Assembly (NCBI GenBank): GCA_031282485.1
Contig: JAITDQ010000041.1
Span: forward strand, 1 to 7,946
DNA from: Tannerella sp.
GTDB lineage: Bacteria > Bacteroidota > Bacteroidia > Bacteroidales > Tannerellaceae
DNA length: 7,946 nucleotides
Direction of reading: 5' to 3'
Both the position numbers and the translations under genes were made by a program. Below the pieces are notes generated by a model that was not told the origin of the DNA, made no database searches, and saw nothing but the letters and a program-made list of their open reading frames with translations. Shown one piece after another: positions 1-6,652 of this stretch. Within the stretch, counting starts at the first letter, position 1, and each line of letters opens with the position of its first letter.

Positions 1-618
1 GATGATATACATCCCGATTTTGTGAAGCGCGTAAAGGATTTCATAAAATACCTGCGTCCGCAGTTGAAGGAATACCACGACGTTTTTACGGGGAACATCA
101 TCGCCCGGCAGCGGATGAAAGGTGTCGGCGTGCTGAGCCGCGAAGATGCCGTCTCCTTCGGGGCGACCGGCGGGACAGGCCGCGCTTCCGGCTGGGCTTG
201 CGACGTGCGCAAGCGTCATCCTTACGGGGCGTATGACAGGGTCGATTTCCGGGAAATTGTTTATCATGAAGGCGACTGTTTTTCGCGTTACATGGTTCGT
301 ATGGACGAGATTGTGGAGAGCATGAACATCATTGAACAGTTGATAGATGATATACCCGAAGGCGATTACCGGGTGAAGATGAAACCGGTCATCAAACTTC
401 CCGAAGGCAGCTATTATTCGGCCGTGGAGGCAAGTCGCGGGGAGTTCGGCGTATACATCGAGAGCCGCGGGGATAAATATCCGTACCGCATGAAATTCCG
501 CAGCACGGGACTTCCGCTCGTCTCGTGCATCGACACGATTACGCGCGGGAGTAAAATCGCCGACCTGATCGCCATCGGCGGGACGCTGGATTATATAGTC
601 CCCGACATTGACCGGTAA
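1..618 (+). CDS. nuoD: NADH-quinone oxidoreductase subunit D (49-kDa subunit), C-terminal part, cut by window start
   Basis: The reading frame is open from base 1 and ends at TAA 616-618, giving the last 205 residues; the true start lies upstream. NuoD is the large Q-module subunit that, with NuoB, lines the quinone-reduction site; it is descended from the NiFe-hydrogenase large subunit. Family landmarks are clear: [10 protein letters not shown] (about residues 29-38 of the fragment), [10 protein letters not shown] (41-50), [13 protein letters not shown] (63-75), [13 protein letters not shown] (91-103), [21 protein letters not shown] (143-163) and the C-terminal [14 protein letters not shown], matching the usual ending in a D-R pair. 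As in all NuoD proteins, the C-terminal hydrogenase cysteine motif is absent. The quinone-contacting His and Tyr near the N-terminus are outside the window. In many Bacteroidota and enterobacteria NuoC and NuoD are fused; whether that holds here cannot be seen. The GTG at 22 is an internal Val codon, not a start. Confidence 0.95.
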   Translation, partial: DDIHPDFVKRVKDFIKYLRPQLKEYHDVFTGNIIARQRMKGVGVLSREDAVSFGATGGTGRASGWACDVRKRHPYGAYDRVDFREIVYHEGDCFSRYMVRMDEIVESMNIIEQLIDDIPEGDYRVKMKPVIKLPEGSYYSAVEASRGEFGVYIESRGDKYPYRMKFRSTGLPLVSCIDTITRGSKIADLIAIGGTLDYIVPDIDR

Positions 619-626
619 ATTTTAAA

Positions 627-635
627 AGGAAGGAG
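627..635 (+). promoter_or_regulatory. Shine-Dalgarno site of nuoH
   Basis: AGGAAGGAG lies 6 nt before the nuoH ATG at 642, inside the 23-bp nuoD-nuoH gap. It is a strong purine-rich match to the anti-Shine-Dalgarno sequence and fixes the nuoH start. It stands out because nuoJ, nuoM and nuoN in the same operon have only A-rich leaders. Confidence 0.75.
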
Positions 636-641
636 AATAAA

Positions 642-1718
642 ATGTTTGATTTCAGTATAGTTACGAATTGGATACACGAATGGCTCATGTCGGCGATGCC
701 GCCGGCGCCTGCCGTTTTTGTGGAGTGTGTACTTATCGGCGTATGCATTATGCTTATGTATGCCGTGATAGCCATGGTGATGATATTCATGGAACGGAAG
801 GTTTGCGCGGCTTTTCAGTGCCGCCTGGGGCCGAACAGGGTAGGACCGTGGGGCGTTTTCCAGCTGTTTGCCGATGTGATCAAGATGCTGATAAAAGAGA
901 TCATCGTCATCCGCCACTCGGACAGGTTCCTGTATAACCTGGCGCCTTACATTGTCATACTGGGTTCGATCCTGGCTTTTGCCTGCATCCCGTTCAACAA
1001 AGGGGCGGAAGTGCTGGATTTCAATGTCGGCATATTTTTCTTTATGGCGGCTTCGTCCATTGGCATTGTCGGCATATTACTTGCCGGCTGGAGCAGTAAT
1101 AACAAATATTCGCTTATCGGGGCCATGCGGAGCGGCGCACAGATGATCAGTTATGAACTGTCCGTGGGCATTTCGATTCTTACGATTATCGTGCTGACCG
1201 ACACGATGCAGTTCAGCGAGATTGTGGAGCGTCAGGCCGGGGGCTGGTTTATTTTCAAAGGCCACATACCGGCGCTGATTGCTTTTGTTATCTACCTGAT
1301 TGCGGGAAATGCGGAAGTCAACCGCGGCCCGTTCGACCTTCCCGAAGCGGAATCGGAGCTGACGGCCGGGTATCATACCGAATATTCGGGAATGCATTTC
1401 GGATTCTTTTATCTGGCGGAGTTTATGAATCTGTTTATTGTCGCGTCTATCGCTGCGACGGTTTTCTTCGGCGGCTGGATGCCTTTGCATATCGCGGGCT
1501 GGGACGGATTTAACGGGGTGATGGACTGCATACCGGGATTTGTCTGGTTTTTCGCGAAAGCGTTTTTTGTCGTGTGGCTGCTTATGTGGATTAAATGGAC
1601 GTTCCCGCGCCTGCGTATTGACCAGATTCTGCATCTGGAATGGAAAGTGCTGGTGCCGGCCGGTCTGGTGAACCTGTTGCTGATGACTGTATGCGTGGTC
1701 TTTGGGTGGCATTTTTGA
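642..1718 (+). CDS. nuoH: NADH-quinone oxidoreductase subunit H (membrane subunit, quinone channel)
   Basis: This 358-residue protein is NuoH (ND1 family), which joins the peripheral and membrane arms of complex I and forms the tunnel by which quinone reaches the Q-site. The length is slightly above the usual 320-350 residues. About eight membrane segments can be placed, roughly at 25-48, 98-118, 130-150, 172-190, 207-223, 255-280, 300-318 and 336-355. Signature motifs are intact: [21 protein letters not shown] (51-71) with [10 protein letters not shown] following, [14 protein letters not shown] (161-174), the acidic [17 protein letters not shown] segment (224-240) that couples quinone chemistry to proton movement, and [12 protein letters not shown] (243-254). 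The ATG at 642 follows a strong Shine-Dalgarno site. The gene starts 23 bp after nuoD, where canonical operons carry nuoE, nuoF and nuoG. The next gene, nuoI, starts 35 bp after the TGA. Confidence 0.97.
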   Translation: MFDFSIVTNWIHEWLMSAMPPAPAVFVECVLIGVCIMLMYAVIAMVMIFMERKVCAAFQCRLGPNRVGPWGVFQLFADVIKMLIKEIIVIRHSDRFLYNLAPYIVILGSILAFACIPFNKGAEVLDFNVGIFFFMAASSIGIVGILLAGWSSNNKYSLIGAMRSGAQMISYELSVGISILTIIVLTDTMQFSEIVERQAGGWFIFKGHIPALIAFVIYLIAGNAEVNRGPFDLPEAESELTAGYHTEYSGMHFGFFYLAEFMNLFIVASIAATVFFGGWMPLHIAGWDGFNGVMDCIPGFVWFFAKAFFVVWLLMWIKWTFPRLRIDQILHLEWKVLVPAGLVNLLLMTVCVVFGWHF

Positions 1719-1735
1719 AAATTCGGGTGGAAATG

Positions 1736-1746
1736 AAAGGAAAGGA
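1736..1746 (+). promoter_or_regulatory. Shine-Dalgarno region of nuoI
   Basis: AAAGGAAAGGA in the 35-bp nuoH-nuoI gap lies 7 nt before the ATG at 1754. It supports that start over the in-frame ATG at 1733, which would sit upstream of this site. The segment from here to the start codon closely resembles the nuoH leader. Confidence 0.65.
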
Positions 1747-1753
1747 TAATAAA

Positions 1754-2212
1754 ATGGATACAAACTACGGTTATACGGCCGGGATTTTTCATGGCCTTGT
1801 GACACTGCTCACCGGATTGAAAGTTACGTTTACCGAGTTTTTCACCCGGAAAGTAACGGAAGAATATCCCGACAACCGGGATACGCTCGCGATCGCCGCC
1901 CGTTTCCGGGGAACGCTTTACATGCCCCTCGACGAAAACGGGAAAAACAGATGCACAGCCTGCGGCCTGTGCGAGATGACCTGTCCGAATGATACGCTCC
2001 GCCTCGAAACGGAAATGGTCACGGACGGGGAAACGGGACGAAAGAAAAAGGCCTTGCTCCGTTACCGGTACGATCTGGGTTCGTGCATGTTTTGCCGGTT
2101 ATGCGTGGACGTGTGCCCTGCCGGCGCGATCGCGTTCGACACGAAGTTCGAACATGCGGTCTTTAACCGGGATAAATTAGTGAAGATTTTAAATGAAACA
2201 GGCGATGAATGA
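1754..2212 (+). CDS. nuoI: NADH-quinone oxidoreductase subunit I (2x[4Fe-4S] ferredoxin-like)
   Basis: This 152-residue protein is NuoI (TYKY/23-kDa), which holds clusters N6a and N6b and passes electrons to N2 on NuoB. Both binding motifs are complete: C67, C70, C73 and C77 in CTACGLCEMTCP, and C111, C114, C117 and C121 in CMFCRLCVDVCP. An amphipathic N-terminal helix (about 10-35) for membrane docking and the family motif RFRGTLYMPLDENGK (50-64) precede the clusters. The reading frame stays open upstream to 1640, inside nuoH; I chose ATG 1754 for its Shine-Dalgarno site and because the extension has no NuoI character. ATG 1733 would add seven residues. The protein is shorter at its C-terminus than E. 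coli NuoI (180 residues). A basic stretch, GRKKKALLRYRY (95-106), lies between the clusters. With no NuoG gene next door, NuoI is the likely entry point for electrons into this complex (inference). Confidence 0.96.
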   Translation: MDTNYGYTAGIFHGLVTLLTGLKVTFTEFFTRKVTEEYPDNRDTLAIAARFRGTLYMPLDENGKNRCTACGLCEMTCPNDTLRLETEMVTDGETGRKKKALLRYRYDLGSCMFCRLCVDVCPAGAIAFDTKFEHAVFNRDKLVKILNETGDE

Positions 2213-2252
2213 ATATTCTTTTGTCGTTAAAGTATAAAGAAAACAGAGAATT

Positions 2253-2762
2253 ATGGATATTACATTAGATTTGGCAGTCTTTCTGGTACTGGCGGTTTTT
2301 ATGATTGTCAGCGCCATACTTGCCGTCACGACAGGGCGCATCCTTCGTTCGGCGACTTACCTGCTGTTCGTCCTCTTCGGAACGGCCGGGATTTATTTCC
2401 AGCTGAACTATTCGTTCCTGGGAGCGGTGCAGCTGCTCATTTACGCCGGGGGAATCATCGTGCTTTATGTGTTTTCGATTTTGCTGACGTCGGGGCGGAG
2501 CGATAAAGCCGAAAAGCTGAAAAGTTCGAAAAAATTTGCCGGGTTAGTCACGGCGCTTGCCGGACTGATTCTGTGTCTTTCCATCACGTTGAAGAACAGG
2601 TTTGTCCCTTCCCACTTCGAACACGGCGAACTGCCCGTGCGGACGGTCGGCAATGCCTTGATGGGCATGGGGAAATACCAGTACCTGCTTCCTTTCGAAG
2701 TAATAAGTATTTTACTGCTGGCATGTATTGTCGGAGGAATTTTAATTGCAAGAAAAAGATAA
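2253..2762 (+). CDS. nuoJ: NADH-quinone oxidoreductase subunit J
   Basis: This 169-residue protein is NuoJ (ND6 family), a small membrane-arm subunit next to NuoH and NuoK. Five membrane segments can be placed at about 6-26, 32-50, 56-79, 95-113 and 145-166. The third carries the family signature FLGAVQLLIYAGGIIVLYVF (55-74), whose glycine-rich centre is the site of the pi-bulge that changes shape during turnover in studied complexes. The last segment has the conserved PFEVISILLL pattern (147-156) with its glutamate. The length is close to E. coli NuoJ (184). The start ATG at 2253 has no clear Shine-Dalgarno sequence, only an A-rich leader. The gene follows nuoI after 40 bp, the largest gap in the window, and nuoK starts 12 bp after its TAA. 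Confidence 0.95.
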   Translation: MDITLDLAVFLVLAVFMIVSAILAVTTGRILRSATYLLFVLFGTAGIYFQLNYSFLGAVQLLIYAGGIIVLYVFSILLTSGRSDKAEKLKSSKKFAGLVTALAGLILCLSITLKNRFVPSHFEHGELPVRTVGNALMGMGKYQYLLPFEVISILLLACIVGGILIARKR

Positions 2763-2774
2763 AACATTACAGAT

Positions 2775-3083
2775 ATGATACACATGGAATATTACCTGAT
2801 CGTTTCCACGATCCTGATGTTTGTCGGGATTTACGGTTTTTTTACGCGCCGTAACCTGCTGGCGATGCTGATTTCCGTCGAGCTTATACTCAACTCGGTG
2901 GATATAAATTTTGCAGTCTTCAACCGTTTCCTTTTCCCGGAACAGCTGGAAGGCTTCTTCTTTGCCCTGTTCGCTATCGGCATATCAGCGGCCGAGACGG
3001 CTGTGGCAATCGCTATCATTATTAATATTTACCGGAATATACGGAATATTCAGGTGAAGAACATGAACGAACTGAAGCATTAG
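2775..3083 (+). CDS. nuoK: NADH-quinone oxidoreductase subunit K
   Basis: This 102-residue protein is NuoK (ND4L family), with three membrane helices at about 6-24, 29-50 and 59-85. It supplies the two buried glutamates of the central proton-transfer axis: E36 in MLISVELILNS and E74 in ISAAETAVAIA, matching E36 and E72 of E. coli NuoK. The RRNLLAML loop motif (25-32) is also typical. From ATG 2775 the protein aligns residue for residue with the E. coli N-terminus up to RRN, so I prefer this start over the in-frame ATG at 2784, which would remove three residues. D43 in the NSVDINFAVF segment replaces the asparagine or small residue more often found. The gene lies 12 bp after nuoJ and 6 bp before nuoL, suggesting coupled translation. 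Confidence 0.95.
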   Translation: MIHMEYYLIVSTILMFVGIYGFFTRRNLLAMLISVELILNSVDINFAVFNRFLFPEQLEGFFFALFAIGISAAETAVAIAIIINIYRNIRNIQVKNMNELKH

Positions 3084-3089
3084 GATATT

Positions 3090-5141
3090 ATGGAATATAC
3101 AGTATTAATATTAGTTCTGCCTTTCCTGTCCTTCCTGCTGCTCGGGCTGGGGGGGAAAAGCATCCGTCCCCGGATTGCCGGTATGGCGGGAACGGCTGTT
3201 CTGGCGGTCGTGACGGTTCTGTCGTATGTGGCTGCGTTCGAGTATTTCGGCGCAGGACGCGGCGCGGACGGCAAGTTCCCGACGCTGATGCCGTACGACA
3301 TGACGTGGCTGCCGCTGAACGAAACGCTGCATATCGGAGTGGGCATACTGTTAGACCCCATTTCCGTTATGATGCTGGTCGTTATCTCGACGGTTTCGTT
3401 CATGGTGCACATCTATTCGCTGGGTTATATGAAAGGCGAAAAGGGATTTCAGCGTTATTACGCATTTCTTTCGCTCTTCACCCTGTCGATGACCGGGCTG
3501 GTGGTCGCGACCAACATCTTCCAGACGTATATATTCTGGGAACTCGTCGGCGTTTCGAGTTATCTCCTGATCGGGTTTTATTACACGAAACCGGCGGCCG
3601 TGGCGGCGTCGAAAAAGGCGTTCGTTGTGACCCGCTTTGCCGACCTCGGTTTTCTTGCCGGCATTCTCATCTACGGATATTATGCCGGGACGTTTTCCTT
3701 TACGCCGCCGATGCATGTGTTAGCCGCCGCCGGGGGCATGATTCCGCTGGCACTGGGATTGATGTTTGTGGGCGGAGCCGGCAAGAGCGCCATGTTTCCG
3801 CTGCATATATGGCTGCCCGACGCCATGGAAGGCCCGACGCCCGTGAGCGCACTGATACATGCGGCAACCATGGTGGTGGCCGGCGTGTATCTGGTGGCGA
3901 GGATGTTTCCGCTCTTTATCGGCTTTGCGCCGGATGTCCTTCACTGGGCGGGATACGTCGGGGCGTTCACCTCGCTGTTCGCCGCCGTTATCGCCTGTGT
4001 GCAGACCGACATAAAACGTGTGCTGGCTTTTTCGACCATTTCGCAGATTGGGTTTATGATCGTCGCACTGGGCGTTTGCACCTCCGACAATCCTCATGCC
4101 GGCGGACTGGGTTATATGGCTTCCATGTTCCACCTCTTTACGCATGCGATGTTCAAAGCGTTGCTTTTCCTTTGCGCGGGTGCAATCATACATGCGGTGC
4201 ACTCGAATGAGATGAAGGATATGGGCGGGCTGTGGAAATGTATGCCGGTTACGCACCTGACGTTTCTGGTGGCGTGCCTGGCGATTGCAGGCATACCTCC
4301 TTTCAGCGGATTCTTTTCGAAGGACGAGATACTCGCCGCCTGTTTCGGTTTCAGCCCCGTGACGGGAACGGTGATGCTTCTCACCGCCGGATTGACGGCG
4401 TTTTATATGTTCCGCCTTTATTATAACGTCTTCCTGAAGCCCGCCCGGACGGTCGGCGAAGCGCCGCAAGCGACGACGCAGGTTGCCGGTCGCAGTTCGG
4501 CTTTGCAGGCCGCCGGCTACGACGACACCGCGCCCAGTTCGGTTCCGCAAACCGCTGGCTTTGCTGCCGCTCCTTGTCCGGCTCCGCAAACCGTCGCACT
4601 CGACGCCGCCGCGCCTCATGCCGCAAGTCACAACGCCGCGCCTCGCCCCCATGAAGCGCCGGCAAGCATGACGGTTCCGCTGATTTTCCTGGCAGCCGTC
4701 ACGTGTGTCGCAGGGTTTATCCCTTTCGGCGCTTTTGTGAGCAGTAACGGGGAAATGTATCATGCGCATTTGGATATGACGGTGGCTGTCGCGAGCGTAT
4801 GCGTGGCCGTGGCGGCAATCGGTATCGCAATCGTTATGTATAAGGGCGGGAAACGGACGCCGGCGCTTCGACGGAAAGGGCTGTATCGCGCCGTATACGG
4901 CAGGTTTTATGTGGATGAGGTGTATCAGTTCGTGACGCACAGGATTATTTTCAACTGTATTTCTACGCCCGTCGCCTGGTTTGACCGCCATGTCGTCGAC
5001 GGTTTTATGAATCTGCTTGCATGGGTTACACACGCGGCAGGCCATCGGATTAAAGGCCTGCAAAGCGGTGCGGTGCAGCAGTATTCGATCGTTTTCCTGA
5101 GTGGCGCCCTGGCGCTTATTATTATACTGTTATTGATTTAA
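3090..5141 (+). CDS. nuoL: NADH-quinone oxidoreductase subunit L (antiporter-like, with Ala/Pro-rich insertion)
   Basis: This 683-residue protein is NuoL (ND5 family), the distal proton-pumping subunit; E. coli NuoL has about 613. The Mrp-antiporter core is intact: WELVGVSSYLLIGFY (150-164) with E151, GKSAMFPLHIWLPDAMEGPT (231-250) with TM7 K232, SALIHAATMV (253-262) with H257, TDIKRVLAFSTISQ (306-319), HLFTHAMFKALLF (348-360) with H348, H352 and K356, and GIPPFSGFFSKDEIL (401-415) with K411 and D412. The C-terminal part has the extended lateral helix and final anchor (GLQSGAVQQYSIVFLSG about 657-673), so it is full length. Residues about 453-526, between FRLYYNVFLK and the conserved SMTVPLIFLA, form a low-complexity Ala/Pro/Gln/Ser segment with internal repeats, far longer than the usual short loop here. 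The start ATG lies 6 bp after nuoK; an AGGA overlaps the nuoK stop codon. Confidence 0.97.
   Translation: MEYTVLILVLPFLSFLLLGLGGKSIRPRIAGMAGTAVLAVVTVLSYVAAFEYFGAGRGADGKFPTLMPYDMTWLPLNETLHIGVGILLDPISVMMLVVISTVSFMVHIYSLGYMKGEKGFQRYYAFLSLFTLSMTGLVVATNIFQTYIFWELVGVSSYLLIGFYYTKPAAVAASKKAFVVTRFADLGFLAGILIYGYYAGTFSFTPPMHVLAAAGGMIPLALGLMFVGGAGKSAMFPLHIWLPDAMEGPTPVSALIHAATMVVAGVYLVARMFPLFIGFAPDVLHWAGYVGAFTSLFAAVIACVQTDIKRVLAFSTISQIGFMIVALGVCTSDNPHAGGLGYMASMFHLFTHAMFKALLFLCAGAIIHAVHSNEMKDMGGLWKCMPVTHLTFLVACLAIAGIPPFSGFFSKDEILAACFGFSPVTGTVMLLTAGLTAFYMFRLYYNVFLKPARTVGEAPQATTQVAGRSSALQAAGYDDTAPSSVPQTAGFAAAPCPAPQTVALDAAAPHAASHNAAPRPHEAPASMTVPLIFLAAVTCVAGFIPFGAFVSSNGEMYHAHLDMTVAVASVCVAVAAIGIAIVMYKGGKRTPALRRKGLYRAVYGRFYVDEVYQFVTHRIIFNCISTPVAWFDRHVVDGFMNLLAWVTHAAGHRIKGLQSGAVQQYSIVFLSGALALIIILLLI
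4458..4619 (+). repeat. Degenerate in-frame tandem repeat (13-14 codon unit) inside nuoL
   Basis: Four imperfect units are visible in the nuoL reading frame, anchored by a [P/L]-Q pair at residues 459-460, 472-473, 486-487 and 499-500, that is at spacings of 13, 14 and 13 codons. The typical pattern is x-[P/L]-Q-x-[A/V]-[G/A], followed by an Ala/Pro-rich tail. At DNA level, 4493-4518 and 4535-4560 match at 20 of 26 bases at a 42-bp offset. GGTTCCGCAAACCG (4541-4554) recurs with one mismatch at 4580-4593, a 39-bp offset. Offsets are multiples of three, so gain or loss of units would keep the frame. Confidence 0.6.
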
Positions 5142-5160
5142 AACATAAATAAAACAAGAA

Positions 5161-6645
5161 ATGAATTTCTTATCCTTATTCGTTCTGATTCCTGTGCTGA
5201 TGATGCTGGGACTGTGGGTCTCGCGCAACATCACGCAAATACGGATTGTGATGGGCGCCGGGGCTTCGGCTTTGCTGGCGCTCGCCGTGTCGCTGGTCTT
5301 TTTATACCGGGGAGCGCGTGCGGGGGGCGACGCTTCCGGCATGTTGTTTACCGACAGTTGCGTATGGTATGAGCCGTTGAATATCCATTACGCCGTCGGG
5401 GTAGACGGCATCTCGACGCTCATGCTGTTGCTCTCGGCCGTGATTGTTTTCACCGGGGTGTTTGCTTCCTGGAGGATGAAGGAGCAGACGAAAGAGTTTT
5501 TCCTGTGGTATTGCCTTTTGAGCACGGGCGTGTTCGGCTTTTTTATCTCGCTCGATTTGTTTACCCTGTTTATGTTTTATGAAGTAGCCCTGATACCCAT
5601 GTACCTGCTTATCGGCGTGTGGGGCAGCGGGCGGAAGGAGTATTCGGCCATGAAGCTGACACTGATGTTAATGGGCGGGTCGGCGTTTATATTAATGGGA
5701 ATACTTGGCCTTTACTTCGGTTCGGGAGCCGTGACGATGAATCTGACGGAGATTGCGAAACTGGGTATACCGCCGGAGATGCAGCGGGTATTTTTCCCGC
5801 TGACGTTCGTTGGTTTCGGCGTACTGGGAGCCTTATTCCCCTTTCATACCTGGAGTCCGGACGGCCATGCTTCCGCGCCGACCTCCGTTTCCATGCTGCA
5901 TGCCGGTGTGCTGATGAAACTCGGCGGCTACGGCTGTTTCCGTATCGCTGTCTGCCTGATGCCCGAAGCTGCGGCCGAACAGGCCTGGATATTCCTTATC
6001 CTGACGGCGACCGGCGTCGTTTACGGAGCGTTTTCCGCCTGCGTCCAGAAGGATTTGAAATATATCAACGCCTATTCCTCCGTTTCGCATTGCAGTCTGG
6101 TGCTTTTCGCCATTCTGATGATGACGCGGACGGCCGGCACCGGCGCTGTCCTGCAAATGCTTTCGCACGGATTGATGACCGCCCTTTTCTTCGCCCTTAT
6201 CGGTATGATTTACGGACGTACGCATACGCGCGATATTCGCGAGATGAGCGGCCTGATGAAAGCCATGCCGTTCCTTTCGGTTTGTTACGTCATAGCGGGA
6301 CTTGCCAACCTCGGCTTGCCGGGACTGAGCGGTTTTGTGGCCGAAATGACCCTGTTTGTCGGCTCTTTTGAGGTGAATGACGCCTTTCACCGCACGCTGA
6401 CCATCATCGCAACGACGTCGATCGTTATCACGGCGGTCTATATTTTACGCCTGATTGGGAAAATATTATACGGCGCGACCGAAGTGACCGGCGAAACGGC
6501 AGGACACGGCGCAACCGTGCCGCTTACCGATGCGACGTGGGACGAGCGTTTTGCCGTGATATGCCTCTTAGTCGCCATTGCCGGACTGGGACTGGCGCCC
6601 TGGGGAATAAGCAGTATGATAAGTAATTCTTTTCTACTTAATTAA
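5161..6645 (+). CDS. nuoM: NADH-quinone oxidoreductase subunit M (antiporter-like), atypical TM7
   Basis: This 494-residue protein is NuoM (ND4 family), the middle antiporter-like proton-pumping subunit; the length is normal. About 14 membrane helices are expected. Visible landmarks are [19 protein letters not shown] (137-155) with the TM5 glutamate E141, [16 protein letters not shown] (226-241), [18 protein letters not shown] (244-261) with TM8 K253, [15 protein letters not shown] (296-310), [13 protein letters not shown] (332-344) with H336, and [19 protein letters not shown] (385-403) with TM12 E395. At the TM7 position of the essential lysine (E. coli K234) the sequence reads [13 protein letters not shown], placing L222 there. 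The start ATG 5161 follows the 19-bp gap after nuoL and has an A-rich leader without a Shine-Dalgarno site. nuoN starts 7 bp after its TAA. Whether the L222 form is standard in this lineage cannot be decided here. Confidence 0.96.
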   Translation: MNFLSLFVLIPVLMMLGLWVSRNITQIRIVMGAGASALLALAVSLVFLYRGARAGGDASGMLFTDSCVWYEPLNIHYAVGVDGISTLMLLLSAVIVFTGVFASWRMKEQTKEFFLWYCLLSTGVFGFFISLDLFTLFMFYEVALIPMYLLIGVWGSGRKEYSAMKLTLMLMGGSAFILMGILGLYFGSGAVTMNLTEIAKLGIPPEMQRVFFPLTFVGFGVLGALFPFHTWSPDGHASAPTSVSMLHAGVLMKLGGYGCFRIAVCLMPEAAAEQAWIFLILTATGVVYGAFSACVQKDLKYINAYSSVSHCSLVLFAILMMTRTAGTGAVLQMLSHGLMTALFFALIGMIYGRTHTRDIREMSGLMKAMPFLSVCYVIAGLANLGLPGLSGFVAEMTLFVGSFEVNDAFHRTLTIIATTSIVITAVYILRLIGKILYGATEVTGETAGHGATVPLTDATWDERFAVICLLVAIAGLGLAPWGISSMISNSFLLN

Positions 6646-6652
6646 AAAAATT

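Noticed and set aside
1640..1753. Extended nuoI start overlapping the end of nuoH
   Set aside because: The extra 38 residues are a frame-shifted reading of the nuoH end and do not resemble NuoI; the Shine-Dalgarno site at 1736-1746 points to ATG 1754.
2213..2252. Possible internal promoter in the nuoI-nuoJ gap (TTCTTTTG resembles the Bacteroides -7 element TAnnTTTG)
   Set aside because: The match is imperfect, no well-placed TTTG lies at -33, and an A/T-rich 40-bp gap will give such partial matches by chance.
4441..4670. Idea that the odd NuoL segment comes from a double frameshift
   Set aside because: The frame is the same on both sides, and the other two frames give Arg- and Pro-rich text with no likeness to NuoL, so the insertion is real in the given frame.
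3720..5063. Long antisense open frame of 447 codons opposite nuoL
   Set aside because: The translation is rich in Arg, His and Gln, with no recognisable domain and no membrane or folded pattern. It is the usual shadow of a G+C-rich, strongly coding gene on the other strand.
5142..5160. Possible terminator between nuoL and nuoM
   Set aside because: The gap is A-rich with no inverted repeat and no T-run; the genes look co-transcribed.
5619..6371. Open frame of 250 codons overlapping nuoM on the same strand
   Set aside because: It is an off-frame, Arg-rich reading inside nuoM with no family features and no separate ribosome binding site.
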